Origin: JBBRCE01 sp038205115
GTDB taxonomy: Bacteria > Planctomycetota > Planctomycetia > Pirellulales > JBBRCE01
NCBI GenBank assembly: GCA_038205115.1
Contig: JBBRCE010000073.1
Span: forward strand, 1 to 21,740
Length of the DNA: 21,740 nt
Direction of reading: 5' to 3'
Part shown: one piece after another, positions 14,609 through 21,740 of the stretch
Numbering within the stretch: the first letter of the stretch is position 1
Layout: each line of letters starts with the position of its first letter
The notes under the pieces: model-generated
The model's input: only the letters and a program-made list of their open reading frames with translations
Databases searched by the model: none
What the model was told of the DNA's origin: nothing
Position numbers and translations under genes: made by a program

Positions 14609-15579
14609 TGTACAAGGATTTTCATTCGTGGGGTGATGCCATGCATGTTGTGCACGCCGGTCCGGCCTGGGGAATTGGAATTATGGGCGCGATCTTCGTG
14701 TTGGTACTGATCATCGCCGCGCTCATCGTGCTGGTGAAAATTGCGATCTTTATCCCGCATCACTTGGCGGCCGTACTGGGGCTGCTGCTGCTGATGTTTT
14801 TGGGCCTGTTGTTTTTTGTCGAAGCGGGATCCAAATCCCTACGTGAGCCGCAAAAGCCCGAGGCGTTTTCCAGCGCTCGATCGTTTGATCCGGCGGATTC
14901 GCAAATGCAGCCGAATCAAATCACGACGACTCCGGCCGCAAATCCGCTGGCCAAGGCGGCAGAAGCTCACGGTGTGCAGCTCGACGCCAAATCATCGTCG
15001 GGCAAGCACAAGGGCTGGCTGGTTGGAACCGATGGTTTGGCGCATGAAGTCGACCGTCCCGCCTGGTGCGATCAATTAGGCACAAGTTACACCGGCAACG
15101 ACACCATCGTCGTTCTTAATGCCGGTCCGTACGTCACGCCTAAGGAATGCAGCGACAGTATCAACCAAGAGATGATTCGCGCGGTGGAACGACATATTGA
15201 TGATCAGAATTTGCTGACTTCCGGCGGCAGTCGCGACGTTTTTGCCGCCGATCCGCAACTCATTCCGCAGACCGTTTGCCAAGGCGTTTACACGGAGGTC
15301 ATTCAAAGCCCGTCCGTGGGCGAAATGCGGCAATCGTTTGCCAAGTTGGCGTTCACGCCCGCGGTCGATAATCGCATTCGCCAGTTGCACGGCCAACAGC
15401 GGCGTTTGAAAGGCATGATCGCCGGAGCGCTGGGCTTGCTCGGAGTGATTGGCGCGCTATTCGGCTATCTGAAATTCGATACCGCCACTCGCGGCTTTTA
15501 TAGCGGGCGGCTGAAGCTGGCAACGGCCGCCACATTGGCCGCCATTGCTGGTGGCGTGATGCTGGTGCTGCGCGCGTAG
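14608..15579 (+). CDS. Four-helix membrane protein coupled to the Ser/Thr kinase
   Basis: 323 aa of unknown function. Two hydrophobic helices lie at the N terminus (about 22-49 and 53-71) and two at the C terminus (about 268-290 and 302-322). Between them is a ~195-residue domain, probably outside the cytoplasm. It starts with a low-complexity linker, then GWLVGTDGLAHEVDRPAWCD (136-154), NAGPYVTPKECSDSI (171-185) and PSVGEMRQSFAKLAFTPAVD (235-254). Its W...GPYxTxxEC pattern recalls an uncharacterised planctomycete family I know only as hypothetical. Cysteines at 154, 181 and 224 could form disulphides. The start is set by the TGATG overlap with the kinase stop; an ATG at 14641 preceded by GGGGTGA is a possible alternative. 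The tight overlap suggests a sensor or accessory subunit of the kinase. Confidence 0.8.
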   Translation: MYKDFHSWGDAMHVVHAGPAWGIGIMGAIFVLVLIIAALIVLVKIAIFIPHHLAAVLGLLLLMFLGLLFFVEAGSKSLREPQKPEAFSSARSFDPADSQMQPNQITTTPAANPLAKAAEAHGVQLDAKSSSGKHKGWLVGTDGLAHEVDRPAWCDQLGTSYTGNDTIVVLNAGPYVTPKECSDSINQEMIRAVERHIDDQNLLTSGGSRDVFAADPQLIPQTVCQGVYTEVIQSPSVGEMRQSFAKLAFTPAVDNRIRQLHGQQRRLKGMIAGALGLLGVIGALFGYLKFDTATRGFYSGRLKLATAATLAAIAGGVMLVLRA

Positions 15580-15594
15580 TTTGCCGCGCGCGCA

Positions 15595-15641
15595 ACAAAA
15601 AGCCCTCTCCCACGGAAACATTCCGCGGCAAGAGAGGGCTT
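15595..15641 (-). terminator. Rho-independent terminator of hppA
   Basis: On the minus strand, AAGCCCTCTC (15632-15641) pairs with GAGAGGGCTT (15600-15609). An inner stem, CCGCGGAA/TTCCGTGG with one mismatch, closes a 3-nt loop, and TTTTTGT follows. It lies 56 bp after the hppA stop. It could also help end the converging plus-strand kinase cassette, but that side lacks a T-run. Confidence 0.88.
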
Positions 15642-15696
15642 GTTCCTCGATTGGGATCACGCGGGTTTTTGTGGCCGCGAAGAGCGCTGCACAGCG

Positions 15697-18405
<2,709 letters not shown>

Positions 18406-18765
18406 CTGGTGTTCCTAAAACATGATGGGCAATAAGGTAACACGTGCATGCATCCTGTCTGCATACGCGGCTAACCTAACGCGCTGTCACAAGAATCACA
18501 AGTGTTTTGCCAGCGTTAAATTGACAGTTGCACTCGCCCTGTTGCTAGCATCCGCCTGCCGACGCAAAAGTCGCAAAAAAGATTCGATAAAAAACTGATC
18601 TTGCTGAAGTTTCCTAAAGTTTCGATGATGCTCGCCCAACAGATGCCACGTTTTGCTACCCGTTGTTGGCTGGAACATTAACCAGATCGAAGGATTCGAT
18701 CTTGCCGGCCGACAGGCAACACGCGGTCACCAAGCGCGAGCGTTAACACTCTGGGCAATTGACGT

Positions 18766-18787
18766 GTTGGACCAAAGATCGTCCAAC
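18766..18787. repeat. Inverted repeat GTTGGAC-N8-GTCCAAC
   Basis: A perfect 7-bp inverted repeat with an 8-bp spacer lies 110 bp before the thioredoxin-protease start, two bases after a -35-like TTGACG. No T-run follows, so an operator is more likely than a terminator; the role is inferred. Confidence 0.3.
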
Positions 18788-18883
18788 GATGTTCGGCCTG
18801 GAGCTTTGCCGCTCGCAAACCCAATCGCCTCGATCGGTCCCGCTACGCGTCAGCCACGCGCCGCCGATCTTCGCGTTCATTCC

Positions 18884-18891
18884 AAGGAGGG
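18884..18891 (+). promoter_or_regulatory. Ribosome binding site of the thioredoxin-protease gene
   Basis: AAGGAGGG lies five bases before the ATG at 18897. It excludes the in-frame start candidates further upstream, for example at 18759, whose translation looks non-coding. Confidence 0.85.
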
Positions 18892-18896
18892 AATGT

Positions 18897-20399
18897 ATGG
18901 TCTCGTTGCAAATCTGCGCCATGTTCTTGGCCCTGTCTGCCCCCAGTCAAACCGTGCTCATCGATTTCCGGGCCGATTATTGCGGTCCTTGCCGCGCGAT
19001 GGATCCGACCATCGAACAATTGTCCGCCCGCGGTTACCCGGTGCAACGCGTCAACATCGATCAAAATCCCGCACTGGCCCAACAATACAAAGTCAGCAGC
19101 ATTCCTTGCTTCGTGCTGGTGGTTGATGGCCGAGAAGTCGAGCGGGTTGTCGGCGGCCGCGATATTTCCACATTGGAAGGCATGTTCGCCAAGGCGGGAA
19201 TTCAAGCCAATGCCGGCTCAATTGCTAGTGCTGGAGTTCAGGCCAAAGCCATCCGACCGACAAGCGCCCGCGATAATTCCAAATCCGAGTTGGCTGGCGG
19301 CGCAACTTCGCCGCCAGTGATTAACTTTCCCGGACAACTCAGCACCGCGCCCTTGCGGACCGGCGGCCGCAGCACGTTCCAAAACAAATCCGCACGCAGC
19401 GAGGCCCCGGAACAAGACGCGCCGCGCGATCAAGCATTGGCCAATAGCCTGATCGCCGCCACCGTACGGCTGCGCATCGAAGACACCAACGGCAACTCGA
19501 TCGGCACCGGCACCATTGTCGATGCTCGCGAGGGCATGGCGCTGGTCGTCACGTGCGGCCACGTGTTTCGAGATTCCAATGGGAAAGGCCGGATCGTTGC
19601 CGAAACCTTTGGCGCCTCGGGCTCGCAACGCGTCGAGGGCCGGTTGCTGACGTTCGATCTCAAAAGCGATGTCGGGTTGCTGACGATTCCAGTTAGCGGT
19701 CAAGCCACGGTTGCCCGAGTGGCTCCGCCCGAGGCGCCGATTGCCAAAGGCGACCGCGTGGTCAGCGTCGGTTGCAATCATGGCGAAGATCCCACGGCCC
19801 GCGAAAGCGCCATTACCAATATCAATCGCTTTACCGGCTCGCCGAATTTGCAAGTCGCCGGCGAACCGGTGCAAGGCCGCAGTGGCGGCGGACTGTTCAA
19901 TCGCGACGGCCAACTGATTGGCGTTTGCAACGCGGCCGATCCCACGGATCACGAAGGTCTCTACGCGGCACTGCAAGCCGTCCACACGGCGCTCGACGGC
20001 GCTCGCTTATCGTTTGTCTACAAAACGAGTGAACGCGCGGCCGTGGCCGCCGGCACTCGCCAGCCGACCGGTCCTGCGGCCAGCGCCGCGGCCTTTGCAA
20101 AAAGCGATCGTACTGTCGCCACGCCAGCCGTGTTCGATACCGCTGCCGCCAGCGAAGCGCCGAGTCGCATGACCGCCGGCGAACAAGCCATGCTCAGCGA
20201 TCTGCGCGAAAAATCGCGCAACTCGCAAGTGATTGTTGTCGTTCGACCGCTGGACGATCCCTCGGCACAGAGCCAGGTGGTGGTGCTCGACAAAGCCTCG
20301 CCGGCATTCATCCAGCAACTGACGGCCGACCATCCCGCGCAAGGCAATTACCAGGCATTCGACGCCCACGCGGATCGCGATGCTACGGTCCGCCGTTAG
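18897..20399 (+). CDS. Thioredoxin-trypsin-like protease fusion protein
   Basis: 500 aa. A short hydrophobic N terminus (SLQICAMFLALSAPS) runs straight into a thioredoxin domain (about 18-103) with LIDFRADYCGPCRAMDP (active-site Cys29 and Cys32) and the cis-Pro loop VSSIPCF (Pro70). A 75-residue linker rich in Ala, Ser and Gly follows. Residues ~180-365 form a trypsin-like serine protease of the DegP/HtrA type with a complete triad: His222 in VVTCGHVF, Asp258 in FDLKSDVGLL and Ser329 in VQGRSGGGLF (GRSGGG instead of GNSGGP). No PDZ domain is visible; the last 130 residues are low-complexity with a short alpha/beta-like end. The signal is short and lacks positive charges and a clear cleavage site, so export is uncertain. 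The start is fixed by a strong Shine-Dalgarno. It is transcribed apart from its neighbours. Confidence 0.88.
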   Translation: MVSLQICAMFLALSAPSQTVLIDFRADYCGPCRAMDPTIEQLSARGYPVQRVNIDQNPALAQQYKVSSIPCFVLVVDGREVERVVGGRDISTLEGMFAKAGIQANAGSIASAGVQAKAIRPTSARDNSKSELAGGATSPPVINFPGQLSTAPLRTGGRSTFQNKSARSEAPEQDAPRDQALANSLIAATVRLRIEDTNGNSIGTGTIVDAREGMALVVTCGHVFRDSNGKGRIVAETFGASGSQRVEGRLLTFDLKSDVGLLTIPVSGQATVARVAPPEAPIAKGDRVVSVGCNHGEDPTARESAITNINRFTGSPNLQVAGEPVQGRSGGGLFNRDGQLIGVCNAADPTDHEGLYAALQAVHTALDGARLSFVYKTSERAAVAAGTRQPTGPAASAAAFAKSDRTVATPAVFDTAAASEAPSRMTAGEQAMLSDLREKSRNSQVIVVVRPLDDPSAQSQVVVLDKASPAFIQQLTADHPAQGNYQAFDAHADRDATVRR

Positions 20400-20497
20400 T
20401 CGGCCGCTGGTTGCTGTTGAATCTGACTTTTAGCTGAACCACAGTTCCGGCTTGCGTTGTTGCAAATTCATTCGTCTCAGTGTCATCCGCTTTGCTC

Positions 20498-20890
20498 ATG
20501 GCTAAACGACCGTTGCCGGATCGCTCGTGGCGGCTGAAGTTCAACGACGCATTTCGCGGCGTCAAACGCGGCGTGCGCGGCCAAGCGAGTTTTTTCATCC
20601 ACTTTTTTGCCGCGGCGGCCGTCGTGCTGGCCGGTTGGATTCTCAATGCCGATCGCGCCGACTGGTGCCTGCTGCTGCTGTGCATCACGCTGGTGCTGAT
20701 GGCGGAAATGTTCAACTCCGCGCTGGAGTGTGCGGCCAAAGTGATTGAGACGCGCTATAACGCGCACATTCGCGACGCGCTGGACATTGGCGCCGCCGCG
20801 GTGCTCATTGCTTCACTCGGCGCCGCCATCGTTGGCACGCTCGTGCTCGGCCATCGCCTGGGCATCATGCTCGATTGGTGGAAAGCGTGA
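20498..20890 (+). CDS. dgkA: Diacylglycerol/undecaprenol kinase family protein
   Basis: 130-aa small integral membrane lipid kinase of the DgkA family, which phosphorylates diacylglycerol or, in the Gram-positive-type branch, undecaprenol. An amphipathic N-terminal segment, WRLKFNDAFRGVKRGVRGQ (11-29), precedes three hydrophobic helices: FFIHFFAAAAVVLAGWIL, WCLLLLCITLVLMAEMFNSA, and AAAVLIASLGAAIVGTLVL. The family motif is EMFNSALE (70-77), with the metal-binding Glu and Asn, followed by RDALDIGAAAVLI (92-104). Length is typical. The ATG at 20498 was preferred over a GTG at 20480; neither has a clear Shine-Dalgarno. Lipid substrate cannot be told from sequence alone. The stop codon abuts a truncated toxin gene on the other strand. 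Confidence 0.9.
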   Translation: MAKRPLPDRSWRLKFNDAFRGVKRGVRGQASFFIHFFAAAAVVLAGWILNADRADWCLLLLCITLVLMAEMFNSALECAAKVIETRYNAHIRDALDIGAAAVLIASLGAAIVGTLVLGHRLGIMLDWWKA

Positions 20891-20946
20891 TCGACGAGGC
20901 GATTGACCAGCTTTGGCGAAAGATTTTGATCGAAGAGCAATTTCAT
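20890..20946 (-). pseudogene. DUF5615 (PIN-like) toxin, truncated to its first 19 codons
   Basis: MKLLFDQNLSPKLVNRLVD is the characteristic N terminus of DUF5615 PIN-like toxins, whose full length is about 110-120 residues (family knowledge). The homologous sequence ends at 20890, the last base of the dgkA stop codon; beyond it the frame is merely antisense to dgkA. The start overlaps the stop of the DUF433 antitoxin gene (TGATG), the normal arrangement of the pair. The predicted nuclease core, including later acidic residues, is gone, so the toxin should be inactive. The remaining frame runs to 20755 and could still yield a meaningless 63-residue peptide. Most likely a deletion or recombination joined dgkA to the toxin stump. 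Confidence 0.75.
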
Positions 20947-21173
20947 CACACGGCCAACGATATGTTCCGTTCACGTTCAGCGGCGAATGAAAAACATGCC
21001 TGGATGTCTTCGGCCGTCAGATAGGGAAAATCGTCCAGAACTGCTTGCGCGGTCATTCTGGCGGCAAAATCAGACAGCACATCGTAAACGCTGATCCGCA
21101 TCCCACGAATGCATGGCCGGCCGCCGCGTTTGCCCGGTTCAACTGTAATTCTCGCTCCGCAGGGCTGATTCAT
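20946..21173 (-). CDS. DUF433 antitoxin, orphaned
   Basis: 75-aa DUF433 protein, usually the antitoxin partner of DUF5615 or PIN toxins. Visible features are ITVEPGKRGGRPCIRGMRIS (the typical GGRPCIRGxRI turn), the helical YDVLSDFAARMTAQAVLDDF, then PYLTAEDIQACFSFAAERE. The length matches the family. The ATG at 21173 has AGGA six bases upstream (21180-21183); the frame extends to 21260 but those residues do not fit the family. DUF433 has a winged-helix-like fold and may bind its own promoter. Since its toxin is reduced to a stump, the gene is now an orphan antitoxin. It might persist as an anti-addiction factor or be decaying. Confidence 0.85.
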   Translation of the reverse strand: MNQPCGARITVEPGKRGGRPCIRGMRISVYDVLSDFAARMTAQAVLDDFPYLTAEDIQACFSFAAERERNISLAV

Positions 21174-21278
21174 TGCAATTCCTGCCGTAGCGTGGGGTGT
21201 CTTAAACAACACACGTATTCGTATATTCGATTGCCCACCTTCTGCGAAACTTGGCTGCATATCCCAGGAAAGAAGCCG

Positions 21279-21457
21279 TGTCAGAATCGAATTCTATCTC
21301 CGTCAGCTTTTTCAATAACCTTCAAGAGCATCTTGCCGCCCGGCGGTTGTATTATCGCCAAGGCGTAACAAAGCACCGTCAGCTGAGCGATGATGCAAAT
21401 ACAGGTGCCGCTGAACAGCTCTGGAGTCGCTCGTCAACCGGCTTGATGATACGCTAG
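21279..21457 (+). pseudogene. Possible N-terminal remnant of an ECF sigma factor gene
   Basis: A short frame starting at a GTG (preceded by GGAAAG) reads MSESNSISVSFFNNLQ and later DANTGAAEQLWSRSSTGLM before a TAG. The combination SNSIS ... GAAEQLWSRxxxxLM resembles the N terminus of planctomycete ECF sigma factors (typically S..HWI..LK.GD..AAQ.LW.RY...L). The stretch between is not typical and the frame ends after 59 codons, far short of a full sigma factor (~180-200). I treat it as a decayed fragment; chance resemblance is possible. Confidence 0.25.
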
Positions 21458-21606
21458 AGCCAGCGCGTGCCGTCGTAATCCCAAGGGTCGGCTTCGGTCC
21501 AAATGACCTTAGCCAAGTCGGCATCCGTCCAATCCACGCTCGTCAAATTCGCCAAGCGAAAGTCGGCAATTCGCAGGTCGGCCGCGCAAAATTTAGCAGC
21601 GGGTGT
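21454..21606 (-). pseudogene. Possible 3' fragment of a pentapeptide-repeat protein
   Basis: On the minus strand the frame ending at TAG 21454 contains about six consecutive five-residue units (AADLR, IADFR, LANLT, SVDWT, DADLA, KVIWT) matching the A(D/N)Lxx pattern of pentapeptide-repeat proteins, then EADPWDYDGTRWL. No plausible start codon with a ribosome binding site lies upstream in frame, so it appears to be a truncated 3' end. The repeat run is short, so confidence is low. Confidence 0.3.
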
Positions 21607-21700
21607 GGCAAAATTGACTGGCGCAATCTGCGGGGTGTGGGTAGACTGCTGGGAGTCACGGAGAGGAGTTCCCCCATGAAACCGAATCAAGGAGTGAGCG

Positions 21701-21740
21701 ATGTCTACGCCCAAGGTTGCGCCGGCAAGTTTGGTGTCGG
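21701..21740 (+). CDS. Start of an unidentified gene running off the right edge
   Basis: An ATG at 21701 preceded by AAGGAG with six bases of spacing opens a frame reading MSTPKVAPASLVS to the window end. Another ATG at 21676, in a different frame and also with a Shine-Dalgarno (GGAGAGGAG, 7-base spacer), is open to the edge (MKPNQGVSDVYAQ). The first reads more like a natural N terminus. With 13 codons the product cannot be identified; the upstream ATG may start a short leader peptide. Confidence 0.4.
   Translation, partial: MSTPKVAPASLVS

Larger units (their letters stand above)
18406..18896. other. Intergenic region between divergent hppA and thioredoxin-protease genes
   Basis: 491 bp with no convincing gene. 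It holds the hppA Shine-Dalgarno (minus strand, AGGAA), a TGCATGCA palindrome near 18446, a TTGACA at 18521-18526 with only a poorly spaced TAGCAT partner (19 bp), and an inverted repeat, GTTGGAC-N8-GTCCAAC (18766-18787), abutting TTGACG at 18759-18764. A 60-codon leftward frame (18496-18678) has no family resemblance that I can see. Confidence 0.5.

Noticed and set aside
18521..18551. TTGACA ... TAGCAT promoter for the thioredoxin-protease gene
   Set aside because: The 19-bp spacer is suboptimal, the -10 is weak and the site is about 350 bp from the start codon; insufficient to call.
18496..18678. 60-codon leftward frame upstream of hppA
   Set aside because: No recognisable family and no convincing ribosome binding site; it lies in a region with regulatory-type repeats.
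21609..21635. Sigma-54-like -24/-12 element (TGGCGCAATCTGC)
   Set aside because: The GG to GC distance is 10 instead of 12 bases, so it does not fit a sigma-54 promoter.

Overview
The window looks like a chromosomal segment of a planctomycete, most likely in or near the Pirellulales. The leftmost gene ends in a dockerin-like calcium loop followed by a PEP-CTERM sorting tail. Several other proteins (an FHA/Ser-Thr kinase cassette, a HEAT-repeat exported protein, a thioredoxin-trypsin fusion and an excisionase-type HTH-receiver regulator) are architectures I associate with this phylum. Base composition is moderately GC-rich and fairly even. I saw no tRNA, rRNA, CRISPR array or complete insertion sequence.

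Layout. 1-378: 3' end of a PEP-CTERM/dockerin protein (+) with an intrinsic terminator. 477-2290 (-): a two-gene signalling unit, an HTH-receiver regulator followed by a soluble histidine kinase. It is read from a near-consensus sigma-70 promoter through a leader of about 220 nt that carries two copies of GTTTGGGTAA. 2555-9772 (-): five genes in one direction, argH, an exported HEAT/pseudo-receiver protein, a sigma-54 activator without an N-terminal sensor, a HemX/CcsA-like membrane protein and hemA. argH and the HEAT gene overlap by ATGA, hemX and hemA by TGATG, and argH has a good promoter. 10083-10955 (+): a membrane-anchored coiled-coil protein with a strong terminator. 11037-15579 (+): an FHA-type protein, a transmembrane Ser/Thr kinase and a four-helix membrane protein; the last two overlap by TGATG. 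15600-18405 (-): a long membrane pyrophosphatase (hppA) with its own terminator. 18897-20399 (+): a thioredoxin-trypsin-like fusion. 20498-20890 (+): a diacylglycerol/undecaprenol kinase (dgkA). 20890-21740: an accessory, decaying stretch with an orphan DUF433 antitoxin, a 19-codon stump of its DUF5615 toxin, possible fragments of an ECF sigma factor and a pentapeptide-repeat protein, and the start of a gene that leaves the window.

How the genes work together. Housekeeping genes (haem precursor synthesis, last step of arginine synthesis, PPi-driven ion pumping, lipid kinase) alternate with signalling genes. The clearest functional sets are hemX-hemA, the HTH-receiver/kinase pair, and the FHA protein-kinase-membrane protein cassette. 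The least explained items are the exported protein with a receiver fold lacking its phosphorylation residues, the thioredoxin-protease fusion, and the toxin gene cut exactly at the dgkA stop codon.
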